NCBI GenBank assembly: GCA_963768585.1
Contig: CAVYIF010000018.1
Span: forward strand, 1 to 64,000
From: CAVUNY01 sp963768585
GTDB lineage: Bacteria; Chloroflexota; Anaerolineae; Anaerolineales; Anaerolineaceae
DNA length: 64,000 nt
Reading direction: 5' to 3'
The notes under the pieces were generated by a model. That model was given only the letters and a program-made list of their open reading frames with translations. It did not search any database and was not told the DNA's origin. Below are positions 1-8,151 of the stretch, one piece after another. Made by a program: the position numbers and the translations under genes. Each line of letters starts with the position of its first letter. Within the stretch, counting starts at the first letter, position 1.

Positions 1-447
1 GCCTTTGCCATCCTGCGCTACCGCCTGTGGGATATCGACCTGATCATCCGCCGCACGCTGCAGTACGGCTTGCTGAGCCTTCTGCTTGGGCTGCTGTATT
101 TCGGGATGGTAACCCTGCTGCAAACCGCCTTCGTCGGGTTCAGCCAGCAGCAGTCCCCCCTGGTGTTGGTGTTATCCACCCTGGCGATCGCCGCCTTGTT
201 CAACCCGCTGCGCCGGCGCATCCAGCAAGTCATCGACCGGCGCTTTTTTCGGAGATCATATAATACAGAACGCATCCTGGAAGGTTTCGCGGATATGACC
301 CGCAGTGAGACGGATATGAATGCTCTGACGGTAAAGCTGGTAGAAATCACAATGGAGACGATCCAGCCAGAGAGCATCAGCCTGTGGGTAAGATCAGGCG
401 CGAAAACCGGACAGAGATCCCGATTGGAAAGGAATAAACCGGTATGA
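1..447 (+). CDS. 7TM sensor-type membrane module, 5'-truncated by window edge
   Basis: The reading frame is open from base 1 and ends at the TGA at 445-447 (148 residues visible). It contains a juxtamembrane segment RLWDIDLIIRRTLQYG, one hydrophobic helix, a basic stretch RRRIQQVIDRRFFRR and a short tail ending near QPESISLW. This is the C-terminal end of the multi-pass input module found at the N-terminus of many Chloroflexota sensor kinases and phosphatases (family knowledge). No kinase, GAF or phosphatase domain follows: the gene stops and overlaps the next one by ATGA. It is a close paralogue of the next gene. Function as a free-standing membrane sensor is inferred. Confidence 0.75.
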   Translation, partial: AFAILRYRLWDIDLIIRRTLQYGLLSLLLGLLYFGMVTLLQTAFVGFSQQQSPLVLVLSTLAIAALFNPLRRRIQQVIDRRFFRRSYNTERILEGFADMTRSETDMNALTVKLVEITMETIQPESISLWVRSGAKTGQRSRLERNKPV

Positions 448-1670
448 AAACGACAGCCGTAATCGCCTGGTTGTGGGTGGGATTCATCACGATCAGGAGT
501 ATCGTGTCCAACATCTCCCTCCTGACGCAGCTTAACTCGACCGCAGATTGGCTTGCCAGGGGGAGTGATCTGATATGGGCAGTGGTTCTGCCAGTTTTTG
601 GTATTGTGGCGGCCCTGATCGTGTCAAAGCAACCCCGCAATGCCATCGGATGGCTGCTGTTGCTGCCTGCATCAATAGCGGTTATAAACACCGAACCCTA
701 TATGCGCAGCTTCACCGTTCTCCCGGCACACCCGCCATTTTGGTTCTTTTTTTCTATCTGGATTTACCTGACAGGCTGGCTGCTATTAATCTTCCCGGTC
801 TTCTTTATCGCGCTGCTCTTCCCCACCGGCCACCCGTTGTCGCCGCGCTGGCGCCGGGTGATCTTCTTCGGACTGGGCATGTGCGCAATCTTTGTAATTT
901 TTGCCACTTTTCAGCAGACTTTTTCTACCGCCGATATAGGAATCGGAAAAGATTGGACCGTAACCAATCCTATTGGGTTTATCTCCCCCAATGGAACTTT
1001 TATGGACGCATTCTCTGCGGTCTGGGGACTGGGGATGTTAACCCTGGCAATACTGAGCGTGGTCTCTTTAATCGTGCGCTATCGCCGCGCCGCCGCCATC
1101 GAACGCAATCAAATCAAGTGGCTACTGTATGCTTGCGCCTTATTTGCCATATCCTATATGGTTTCATTCGTCCTAAATTCTCCAAACCCAACCATCCTGC
1201 AAGCTGCGGTCAAACTGGCCTGGCATCTATTCATGATCGGTATTCCAATTTCTATCGGCATCGCCATCTTGCGCCACCGCCTGTACGACATCGACCTGAT
1301 CATCCGCCGCACACTGCAATACGGCTTGCTCAGCCTGCTGCTCGGGCTGGTCTATTTTGGATTGGTGGTCTTGCTGGCAGGGGCCTTCCGCGCTCTGACT
1401 GGCCAGGAGTCTCCGCTGGCGGTGGTGCTCTCCACCCTGATAATTGTCGTCCTGTTCACCCCGCTGCGGCGGCGAATTCAAACGACCATCGACCGGCGCT
1501 TCTACCGCCAGAAGTACGATACTGCCCGCACCCTGTCAGAATTCAGCGCTGTCGCCCGCCAGGAGGTGGATCTGGAGGTACTGAACCATCGGCTGGTAAT
1601 GGCGGTCAGCGAAACACTCCAGCCGGAGAGTCTTTCATTATGGTTGAAAAAAGAGGAGCGTGGTCAATGA
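444..1670 (+). CDS. 7TM sensor-type membrane protein without output domain
   Basis: A 408-residue protein starting at an ATG that overlaps the upstream stop (ATGA). Residues about 1-280 hold several hydrophobic helices, followed by RHRLYDIDLIIRRTLQYG, another helix, the basic RRRIQTTIDRRFYR segment and the end near QPESLSLWLK. The last third closely matches the preceding gene, so the two are a tandem duplication. In related Chloroflexota proteins this module continues into GAF, histidine kinase or SpoIIE-phosphatase domains; here it ends. A GAF/SpoIIE/HATPase gene lies 1.5 kb downstream after an unrelated oxidoreductase, so the two may act as a split receptor (inference). Confidence 0.75.
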   Translation: MKTTAVIAWLWVGFITIRSIVSNISLLTQLNSTADWLARGSDLIWAVVLPVFGIVAALIVSKQPRNAIGWLLLLPASIAVINTEPYMRSFTVLPAHPPFWFFFSIWIYLTGWLLLIFPVFFIALLFPTGHPLSPRWRRVIFFGLGMCAIFVIFATFQQTFSTADIGIGKDWTVTNPIGFISPNGTFMDAFSAVWGLGMLTLAILSVVSLIVRYRRAAAIERNQIKWLLYACALFAISYMVSFVLNSPNPTILQAAVKLAWHLFMIGIPISIGIAILRHRLYDIDLIIRRTLQYGLLSLLLGLVYFGLVVLLAGAFRALTGQESPLAVVLSTLIIVVLFTPLRRRIQTTIDRRFYRQKYDTARTLSEFSAVARQEVDLEVLNHRLVMAVSETLQPESLSLWLKKEERGQ

Positions 1671-3142
1671 AAATGATCGTGATTGGCGGCGGGCCGGCCG
1701 GGGTGACCGCCGCCCTGCGCGCGCGCGAACTGGGCGCCGAGGTAACCCTGGTGGAGCGCAGCCGAATGGGCGGCACCTGTACCAATGACGGCTGTGTGCC
1801 CACCCGCGTCCTGGCAAAAACCGCCCGCCTGCTGCGGGATGCCGCCCAATTTGAAAGTTACGGCCTGTACGCTTCGCCGCCTACCCTCGATTTTTCCCGC
1901 CTGATGGAGCACGTGCAGCAGGTCGTGTACACGATGCACGAGAAAAAGCAGCTCATCCAGCGCCTGGAACAGGCCGGGGTCACCGTCCTGTCCGAAGTCG
2001 GCGAAGCCCACTTCACCGGTTCGCATACCCTGGCGCTCGCAGATGGGCGCAGCCTGGACGCTGAACGCTTCATCCTGTGCGCCGGGGGACGCGCCCGCCG
2101 GCTGGATTTTCCCGGCGAAGAGCTGGCATTGACCCACTCCCAGATCTGGATGCTCAAAGATCTGCCGCGCTCGATGGTCGTGGTTGGCGCGGCCGCCACC
2201 GGTTGCCAGTTGGCCGCGATATTTGCCGCTTTCGGCACCCAGGTTACCCTGGTGGAAGTTGCCCCGCGCATCCTGGCGGTGGAAGATGAGGTTATTTCCG
2301 CCGAAGTGCGCGCCGGGTTCCGCCGCCAGGGGATTACCATCCTCACCGCAATCGGCGGCATCCAGCGTTTGGAACAGGTCGGTCAGGAAGACGGCGGGCT
2401 GCGCCTGCACCTGGCGGGGACCGGTCATCCAGCGTTGCTGGAGGCCGAAGCCGTGATCCTTTCTACCGGCTGGCTGGGCAACCTGGATGCCCTCAATCTT
2501 AACGCAGCCGGGGTAGAGCGGCGCGGAAACTACGTCCAGGTGGATGACACCCTGCGCACCACCGCCCCCCATATTTATGCCGCCGGGGACATCACCGGGC
2601 GCATGATGCTGGTGCAGTCGGCCGGTTCCGAAGCCCTGGTGGCAGCAGAAAATGCTGTGTTGGATGGCAGCCTGCGGCTCGACCACCACGTTACTCCCCA
2701 CGGCGGCTTTACCGATCCCGAATACGCCAGCGTGGGGCTGACCGAGGAGCAGGCCCGCAAAGCCAGGTTGGCTTATTCTGCCGCGGTGGTGCCTTATTCC
2801 GAATTGGACCGGGCGGTGATCGACGGCCAGCCTCACGGCGTGTGCAAGTTGATCGTCTCCACCGAAAACCACCGCATCCTGGGCGTGCATGTGGCCGGCG
2901 AGCAGGCTCTGGAAGTGGTCCACCTGGTCGCTGCCGGAATCACGGCCGGCATGTGGGTCGAGCAGCTGGCTGAGATGGAAATCGCTTACCCCACATTTGC
3001 CGCCGTGGTCGGCCTGGCCGCGCGCAAGATCGTCCAGGATCTGGGCGTGCGCCCATTGGCGCCGCAGTGGCGCACATTGGGGGTGCCCCCCGCCGCAGAA
3101 TGGGAAAAATCCGCGTCCGGTAACGATTTCCGTAACGATTAA
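1667..3142 (+). CDS. Class I pyridine nucleotide-disulfide oxidoreductase (dihydrolipoyl dehydrogenase/mercuric reductase-like)
   Basis: 491 residues from an ATG overlapping the upstream stop by ATGA; the frame is open further upstream, but that part is not protein-like. Visible parts are an N-terminal FAD motif GGGPAG (residues 7-12), the redox-active disulfide in GGTCTNDGCVPTR (Cys38/Cys43), a second Rossmann NAD(P)H domain around VVVGAAATGCQLAA, the FAD-closing YAAGDITG motif and a dimerisation domain. The usual active-site HPT-x-x-E near the C-terminus reads AYPTFAAVV, so the catalytic His is Tyr (residue about 441), as in SthA-type transhydrogenases, yet both redox cysteines remain. The exact substrate cannot be assigned. 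Confidence 0.88.
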   Translation: MKMIVIGGGPAGVTAALRARELGAEVTLVERSRMGGTCTNDGCVPTRVLAKTARLLRDAAQFESYGLYASPPTLDFSRLMEHVQQVVYTMHEKKQLIQRLEQAGVTVLSEVGEAHFTGSHTLALADGRSLDAERFILCAGGRARRLDFPGEELALTHSQIWMLKDLPRSMVVVGAAATGCQLAAIFAAFGTQVTLVEVAPRILAVEDEVISAEVRAGFRRQGITILTAIGGIQRLEQVGQEDGGLRLHLAGTGHPALLEAEAVILSTGWLGNLDALNLNAAGVERRGNYVQVDDTLRTTAPHIYAAGDITGRMMLVQSAGSEALVAAENAVLDGSLRLDHHVTPHGGFTDPEYASVGLTEEQARKARLAYSAAVVPYSELDRAVIDGQPHGVCKLIVSTENHRILGVHVAGEQALEVVHLVAAGITAGMWVEQLAEMEIAYPTFAAVVGLAARKIVQDLGVRPLAPQWRTLGVPPAAEWEKSASGNDFRND

Positions 3143-3183
3143 TGGACGCCTGGTCGATATACTGGATCTACATGAGGTAAAAA

Positions 3184-4617
3184 ATGCTGGCAACAATGCG
3201 AAAATGGCTGCGAATCAATTCCAAAGAAAAACCTGATCCACCGGCTGCCGTAAACCAGGCCGCGGACATCCCGACCCAGGTCAAAACCATCGAGCTGGAC
3301 TTACGCCCAGATGATCCCTTTCTGGCCTATTTGCTGGGCGCCAACGGGGTGGTTGAGATCGATCATTTGAAGCTCGATTCGCCCGCGCTGAAAGAGCTCA
3401 AAGATGCCGGGGTAAAAATCAGCGTACCGCTGGTCAGCCAGGGTGAACTGATTGGCCTGTTAAATTTAGGACAGCGCCGATCTGAGCAGGATTACTCCAG
3501 CGACGATCGCCGCCTGCTGGCGACCCTGGCCACCCAGGCTGCCCCCGCGCTGCGCGTGGCCCAGCTGGCCCAGCAGCAGCAGATTGAAGCCCGGCAGCGC
3601 GAACGTATCGACCAGGAACTGCGCGTGGCGCGCGTCATCCAGGAAACGCTGCTCCCCCGGGACGTTCCTTCACTGCCAGGCTGGCAGATTGTCCCTTTGT
3701 GGCAGCCGGCCCGCGCCGTCAGCGGAGATTTTTACGATTTTATCCCTTATCCCGACGGTAAGCTGGGGATCGTGATCGCCGATGTCACCGATAAAGGAGT
3801 GCCGGCGGCCCTGGTAATGGCCACCACCCGCAGCATCTTGCGCGCCCGGGCCGAACATATGGAATCCCCGGGCCAGGTGTTGGCCGAGGTGAACGATCTG
3901 CTTTGCCCGGATATCCCCGCCAAAATGTTCGTCACCTGCCTGTATGCCGTGCTCGACCCCGCCAGCGGGACGCTGCGCTATGCCAACGCCGGGCAGGACC
4001 TGCCTTACCTGCGCACCGCCGGCGGATTGGTGGAGTTGTTTGCGCGCGGCATGCCTTTGGGTCTTATGCCGGGCATGGAATACGAGGAAAAAGAGGTCGT
4101 GTTTGCCCCTGGCGACCTGCTGCTTTGCTCCAGCGACGGACTGGCGGAAGCCCACAACCCGCAGCGCGATATGTTCGGCTTCCCGCGCATCAAAGATTTG
4201 ATGTCCGGACCCGAGCGAGGCGCAGACCTGGTGGAACGCCTGATGGGCGCTCTGGCAGATTTTACCGGCCCCAATCACGAGCAGGAGGATGATATTACCC
4301 TGCTGGTGGTTGAAAGAGATGCAGTTGAAAGCTCGAACGGTGATCCCATACAGCTCCTGACCGAGTTCGATATTCCCAGCCAGCCAGGCAACGAACGCCA
4401 GGCCGTCGAGCAGGTGCTCGCGGCATTGGAGGATGTGCAACTGCCGGAAGCCCGCCGCAAACGGCTGGAAACCGCCGTGGCCGAAGCGACCATGAACGCC
4501 ATGGAACACGGCAACCAGTACCGTGAAGACCTGCCGGTTCATATTGCCGTGATGCGCTCGCCTGAAAAGACTCGCCGTGCGCATTATCGACCACGGCGGC
4601 GGGACGGAAATCCCTGA
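3184..4617 (+). CDS. GAF-SpoIIE phosphatase (PP2C) with HATPase domain, frameshifted near the 3' end
   Basis: ATG start preceded by TGAGGTAA. The 477-residue frame has a partial GAF-like domain (about 35-125), a coiled linker with the RQRERIDQELRVARVIQ helix typical upstream of SpoIIE domains, a SpoIIE/PP2C phosphatase (about 150-375, with SGDFYDF, IADVTDKG and the QEDDITLLV end), and the start of an anti-sigma-type HATPase (NERQAVEQVL, then EATMNAMEHGN as the N-box). It then leaves frame at about 4564 and ends in nonsense; the rest of the HATPase is in the next frame (4577-4774). The product would dephosphorylate STAS proteins and/or act as their kinase; two STAS genes follow immediately, giving a partner-switching operon. 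Confidence 0.85.
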   Translation: MLATMRKWLRINSKEKPDPPAAVNQAADIPTQVKTIELDLRPDDPFLAYLLGANGVVEIDHLKLDSPALKELKDAGVKISVPLVSQGELIGLLNLGQRRSEQDYSSDDRRLLATLATQAAPALRVAQLAQQQQIEARQRERIDQELRVARVIQETLLPRDVPSLPGWQIVPLWQPARAVSGDFYDFIPYPDGKLGIVIADVTDKGVPAALVMATTRSILRARAEHMESPGQVLAEVNDLLCPDIPAKMFVTCLYAVLDPASGTLRYANAGQDLPYLRTAGGLVELFARGMPLGLMPGMEYEEKEVVFAPGDLLLCSSDGLAEAHNPQRDMFGFPRIKDLMSGPERGADLVERLMGALADFTGPNHEQEDDITLLVVERDAVESSNGDPIQLLTEFDIPSQPGNERQAVEQVLAALEDVQLPEARRKRLETAVAEATMNAMEHGNQYREDLPVHIAVMRSPEKTRRAHYRPRRRDGNP

Positions 4618-4774
4618 GACGGAATCGCCCGACCTGGATGCCAAGCTGGCCGGTTTGCAGTCGCCGCGCGGTTGGGGCCTCTTTCTGATCAAAAACATGG
4701 TCGATGATCTCAAAGTCAGCAGCGACAATAAACACCACGTCATTGAGCTGGTTCTGAATACAAAGGAAGGCTAG
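4577..4774 (+). CDS. Displaced C-terminal part of the SpoIIE/HATPase protein
   Basis: This frame encodes the missing end of the HATPase domain: RIIDHGGG (G1 ATP-lid motif), then SPRGWGLFLIKNMVDD (G2 box) and a final beta strand. It joins the upstream frame exactly where that frame turns to nonsense. Removing one A from the AAAA run at 4564-4567 restores a continuous PERLAVRIIDHGG reading. It therefore belongs to the preceding gene and is unlikely to be an independent gene, although GTG at 4577 could formally start it. Confidence 0.75.
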   Translation: MRIIDHGGGTEIPETESPDLDAKLAGLQSPRGWGLFLIKNMVDDLKVSSDNKHHVIELVLNTKEG

Positions 4775-4778
4775 AAAA

Positions 4779-5120
4779 ATGGTCAAGCAGCTTGAGACTC
4801 AAGTTCGTTCCGAGAACGGAATAGCCGTGGTGGAACTGCACGGCGAAATCAACAGCACCGCTGAAGAAGCTCTCAACGCTGCCTATGCGCAAGCCGCACA
4901 GGGCAGCCCTTCCGCCGTGGTGCTCAATTTTCAAGAAGTCGATTACATCAACAGCACGGGTATCGCCTTGATCGTAGGTCTGCTGGCCCAGGCGCGCAAA
5001 TCACACATCCGCCTGGTCGTGTGCGGCTTGAGCGAGCATTACCAGGAAATTTTCCGCATCACGCGCCTCTCGGACTTTATGCAAATTTATGAAGATGAAC
5101 CCAGCGCGTTAGCGGGTTAG
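4779..5120 (+). CDS. STAS-domain anti-sigma factor antagonist
   Basis: A 113-residue single STAS domain starting four bases after the phosphatase gene. The conserved phosphorylation loop is visible as YINSTGIALIVGL, with Ser as the likely phosphorylatable residue. In SpoIIAA/RsbV-like systems the HATPase kinase phosphorylates this Ser and a SpoIIE/PP2C phosphatase removes the phosphate, controlling a sigma factor or other target (family knowledge). Its position directly after such an enzyme supports that role. The C-terminal half closely resembles the next gene (LSEHYQEIF versus LSEHYRQIF), indicating tandem duplication. Confidence 0.88.
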   Translation: MVKQLETQVRSENGIAVVELHGEINSTAEEALNAAYAQAAQGSPSAVVLNFQEVDYINSTGIALIVGLLAQARKSHIRLVVCGLSEHYQEIFRITRLSDFMQIYEDEPSALAG

Positions 5121-5195
5121 CAGGTTTAGAAAAATCCTTTACCCAGATCAGATTAATGTTATCGAGTGATCTTTCATCAAATTTTGGAGGTAGTT

Positions 5196-5549
5196 ATGAG
5201 CACAATGCCATTATCAACCACTGTTCGCCAGGCCAAAGATGGCGTTGCCATCGTGGAGATCCTCGGCGAGGTGACCGGTTTTGCCGAAGCCGTCCTCACG
5301 GATGCCTATAACCAGGCTTGCGCCGGTTCGCCTCGGGCCGTGGTGTTCAACTTCAGTGGTCTGGAATACATGAACAGCTCTGGTATCGGTTTGCTAGTCA
5401 CATTGCTGATCCGCGCCCAACGCCAGAAACAGCGCCTGTTAGCCTGCGGCTTGAGCGAACATTACCGCCAGATTTTTGAGCTGACTCGCCTGAATGAAGC
5501 CATCGGCATTTATGCCAGCGAAGGCGAAGCTTTGGCCTCGGTGATGTAA
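5196..5549 (+). CDS. STAS-domain anti-sigma factor antagonist, second copy
   Basis: 117 residues. The start at 5196 is chosen because TTGGAGG lies at ideal spacing in front of it; an upstream in-frame start at 5166 has no such site. The phosphorylation loop is YMNSSGIGLLVTLL. It is a diverged duplicate of the preceding STAS gene and has its own strong ribosome binding site. The pair probably serves as two substrates of the adjacent SpoIIE/HATPase enzyme (inference). Confidence 0.87.
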   Translation: MSTMPLSTTVRQAKDGVAIVEILGEVTGFAEAVLTDAYNQACAGSPRAVVFNFSGLEYMNSSGIGLLVTLLIRAQRQKQRLLACGLSEHYRQIFELTRLNEAIGIYASEGEALASVM

Positions 5550-5605
5550 ATCGGCCGACCCAATTGAAGATATTCGTTATCGTTATTTATGAAAGGTGAA
5601 AAACA

Positions 5606-6412
5606 ATGAACATCCCATCAGAACAACCAACTTCTCGCAAGGGCGATTGGGCTCAACCGGTGGACCGACTGAAGGTGGGTGGTGTCCAGGCCGGTGGGGT
5701 TAATCTTAATGTGGAAGGCCGCAAGGTCACTGGACCGGTGCAGGGCTTTGGCCAGATGTGGCAGAAAACCTATTCCATTCGTCTGGCAGGTTCGCCGGTC
5801 ACCCCACAGGCACTGATCCGGGGCTGGAAAGAAAATTTCGCTTCCTTCTGGCCGAAGGGCAATCGTTTCTACGGCCAGTTGACCGTCAATGACAGCCAGT
5901 TGACTGGCGATACCGGCCAGGCACCCGGCATTGCTCCGGGGCAGGTAGCCCTATTAAACCTGGCTGGGCCGGGCGGGATGACCATTCCCGGTGGCGGGCC
6001 GGTCATCTCAACCGGGATCATGGTCGTTTATGCGGATGATGAATCTTTTTCCTTCATGACCCCGGAAGGGCACATGTTTGCCGCGATGATCACCTTCAGT
6101 GCCGAACGCCGCGGCAGTGATACGATCGCCCAGATTCAGGCCCTGGTTCGAGCCAGCGACCCGCTATATGAACTGACTTTTCGCCTGGGGGTCGGCCACA
6201 AGATGGAAGATGATTTTTGGATGCAGACCCTGCGCAACCTGGCGGCCCATTTTGGGGCAGCCGGCAGCGAGCCCGAGCTGCGCAAAGTGTTGGTTGACCC
6301 GCGCCTGCAGTGGAGTGAAGCCAAAAATATCTGGCAGAATGCTGCCATCCGCACTACTTTTTACACCCTGGCCGCCCCATTGCGCTGGTTTGGGCGCGTA
6401 ATAAAAAAATAG
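5606..6412 (+). CDS. Conserved-looking protein of unknown function
   Basis: 268 residues, ATG preceded by GAAAGGTG. I do not recognise the family. There is no signal peptide or clear membrane helix. The middle is rich in Gly and beta-type segments (AGPGGMTIPGGGPVIST), followed by YADDESFSFMTPEGHMFAAMITFSAE and a helical end with DPLYELTFRLGVGHKMEDDFW. Some of this wording resembles proteins with a polyketide-cyclase or DUF1990-like fold, but I cannot support that. It lies 57 bases after the STAS pair on the same strand, so it may be cotranscribed with the signalling genes. Confidence 0.7.
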   Translation: MNIPSEQPTSRKGDWAQPVDRLKVGGVQAGGVNLNVEGRKVTGPVQGFGQMWQKTYSIRLAGSPVTPQALIRGWKENFASFWPKGNRFYGQLTVNDSQLTGDTGQAPGIAPGQVALLNLAGPGGMTIPGGGPVISTGIMVVYADDESFSFMTPEGHMFAAMITFSAERRGSDTIAQIQALVRASDPLYELTFRLGVGHKMEDDFWMQTLRNLAAHFGAAGSEPELRKVLVDPRLQWSEAKNIWQNAAIRTTFYTLAAPLRWFGRVIKK

Positions 6413-6487
6413 AACAGGTTCACAGACCCGCAGAGTCGCAGAGAATCCCCGTTTTTTTAGGGTTTTCCCTGGGCTCTATGGTTAAAT

Positions 6488-7915
6488 ATGATAATGATGC
6501 CTGAATATGACGCGATTGTAATTGGGGCAGGACCAAACGGCCTGGCAGCAGCCATCACCCTGGCGCGTGAGGGCTGCCGGGTGTTGGTGCTTGAAGCAGA
6601 GAAGTCAGTTGGCGGCGGAACCCGCACCGCCGAACTGACCCTGCCCGGCTTCCGGCACGACATATGCTCGGCCATCCACCCCCTGGGGGTCGCCTCCCCT
6701 TTCATGCGCAGCCTGCCCCTCGAACAGCATGGGGTGAAATGGATCTATCCTCCGGCAGCGGTGGCTCATCCCTTCGATGATGGCCCGGCGGTCACTTTTG
6801 AGCGAGATGTGAGCGAGACTGCCGCACAATTAGGCCCAGACGGGCCGGCTTACCGGCGCATGTTTGGATCGCTGGCTGCGAACTGGCAAAAATTGGTAGA
6901 GGATTTGCTTGGCCCCCTGCCGCTGCCCCCCCACCACCCTTTGCTAATGGCCCGTTTTGGCATCTCGGCCCTGCTGCCGGCGGCCAGTCTGGCTCGCCTA
7001 TCCTTTACGGGCTCCCGCGCGCGGGCTGTTTTCGGCGGGCTGGCGGCGCATGCCATGCTCCCGCTGGAAAAGCTTGCCACAGCCGCCTACGGGCTGACCC
7101 TGGGGATGATGACGCACGCTGTGGGCTGGCCAATGGCACAGGGTGGCTCGCAGGCGATCGCCAATGCCATGAACGCCATCCTTTCCGGCCTGGGGGGCGA
7201 GGTCTGCACCAACTTCACCGTTCGCTCGATGGCAGATCTGCCCCCGGCCAGGGCTTACCTGTTTGATGTTACTCCGCGCCAGATGATGCAGATTGCCGGG
7301 GAGCGTCTTCCGGACGGTTACCGGCGCCAATTGGGACGCTACCGCTACGGTCCAGGCGTGTTTAAGATCGATTATGCCCTCGCCGGTCCCGTACCCTGGA
7401 AAGACCCATCCTGCAATCGGGCTGCCACGGTCCACCTGTGCGGCAGCCTGGATGAGATCGCTGCCTCCGAGCGCGCTCCTGGGCGCGGGGAGCATGCCGC
7501 TCATCCTTATGTGCTCTTCGTCCAGCAAACCCCCTTCGACCCAGGCCGGGCTCCGGCCGGTAAACATACCGCCTGGGCCTACTGCCATGTCCCCGCCGGC
7601 TCAACTCTGGATATGACCGGCGCCATCGAGACCCAGATCGAACGCTTTGCCCCAGGTTTCCGCGAAGTGGTTCTGGCCCGCAGCACGCGCACTGCGGCTG
7701 AGATGGAGGTTTATAACCCAAATTACATTGGCGGGGATATCAACGGTGGGGTCCAGGACCTGCTTCAGCTTTACACCCGCCCGGTGGCGCGTCTCTCACC
7801 TTACACCACACCTGCGCGCGATATTTTCATTTGCTCTTCATCTACCCCACCTGGCGGAGGCGTGCATGGGATGTGCGGATACCATGCCGCCCGGGCTGCC
7901 CTGCGAGTGATTTAA
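6488..7915 (+). CDS. FAD-dependent oxidoreductase of the phytoene desaturase/PYROXD2 type
   Basis: 475 residues. The start at 6488 is followed by further ATGs at 6494 and 6497, any of which could serve. The N-terminal dinucleotide-binding motif is VIGAGPNGLAAAITLAREG, followed by a Glu-ending strand (LVLEAEKSVGG) and the GGGTRTAELTLPGF segment typical of amine oxidase/CrtI-like flavoproteins. The C-terminus has the FAD-contacting PPGGGVHGMCGYHAA. No carotenoid gene is nearby, so the substrate is unknown; the sequence resembles the CrtI-related 'NAD(P)/FAD-dependent oxidoreductase' group rather than true phytoene desaturases. Confidence 0.85.
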   Translation: MIMMPEYDAIVIGAGPNGLAAAITLAREGCRVLVLEAEKSVGGGTRTAELTLPGFRHDICSAIHPLGVASPFMRSLPLEQHGVKWIYPPAAVAHPFDDGPAVTFERDVSETAAQLGPDGPAYRRMFGSLAANWQKLVEDLLGPLPLPPHHPLLMARFGISALLPAASLARLSFTGSRARAVFGGLAAHAMLPLEKLATAAYGLTLGMMTHAVGWPMAQGGSQAIANAMNAILSGLGGEVCTNFTVRSMADLPPARAYLFDVTPRQMMQIAGERLPDGYRRQLGRYRYGPGVFKIDYALAGPVPWKDPSCNRAATVHLCGSLDEIAASERAPGRGEHAAHPYVLFVQQTPFDPGRAPAGKHTAWAYCHVPAGSTLDMTGAIETQIERFAPGFREVVLARSTRTAAEMEVYNPNYIGGDINGGVQDLLQLYTRPVARLSPYTTPARDIFICSSSTPPGGGVHGMCGYHAARAALRVI

Positions 7916-7955
7916 TTGGGCTGAAGTTAAAACACGATTCCTTTGTTCTCTCAGG

Positions 7956-7980
7956 TGCCGGTCTGATATAGATCGGCCTT
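7956..7980 (+). terminator. Possible weak terminator after the flavoprotein gene
   Basis: GCCGGTCT and AGATCGGC form an eight-pair stem (one G-U pair) with a five-base loop, followed by a modest pyrimidine stretch (CTTCTTC). The 236-base gap to the rhamnosidase gene holds nothing else that I can recognise. Confidence 0.35.
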
Positions 7981-8151
7981 CTTCATGTATACTTAACTAA
8001 TAAACTGGCAGCGTGAAACTCTCAAAAAATCAACACTGGGATTAATCGCCAGTTCAAATTTACTCTAACAGGTTTCCATCGCTTAAGAAACGGTTTTAAC
8101 GCAACCCAACGACCCAACCTGGGTCGCAATCACTATGTTTTGGAGGAAAGA

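Noticed and set aside
575..1666. Upstream extension of the oxidoreductase reading frame over the 7TM gene
   Set aside because: It overlaps a convincing membrane protein in another frame, its own sequence is Pro/Arg/His-rich and not protein-like, and a good ATG with flavoprotein sequence starts at 1667.
1664..3196. 510-codon minus-strand ORF antisense to the disulfide oxidoreductase
   Set aside because: GC-rich coding DNA often gives long antisense frames; the plus-strand frame has all enzyme motifs and the antisense translation has none.
3670..4743. Minus-strand ORF opposite the SpoIIE phosphatase
   Set aside because: His/Gln/Arg-rich shadow of a clear phosphatase gene, with no domain or ribosome binding site.
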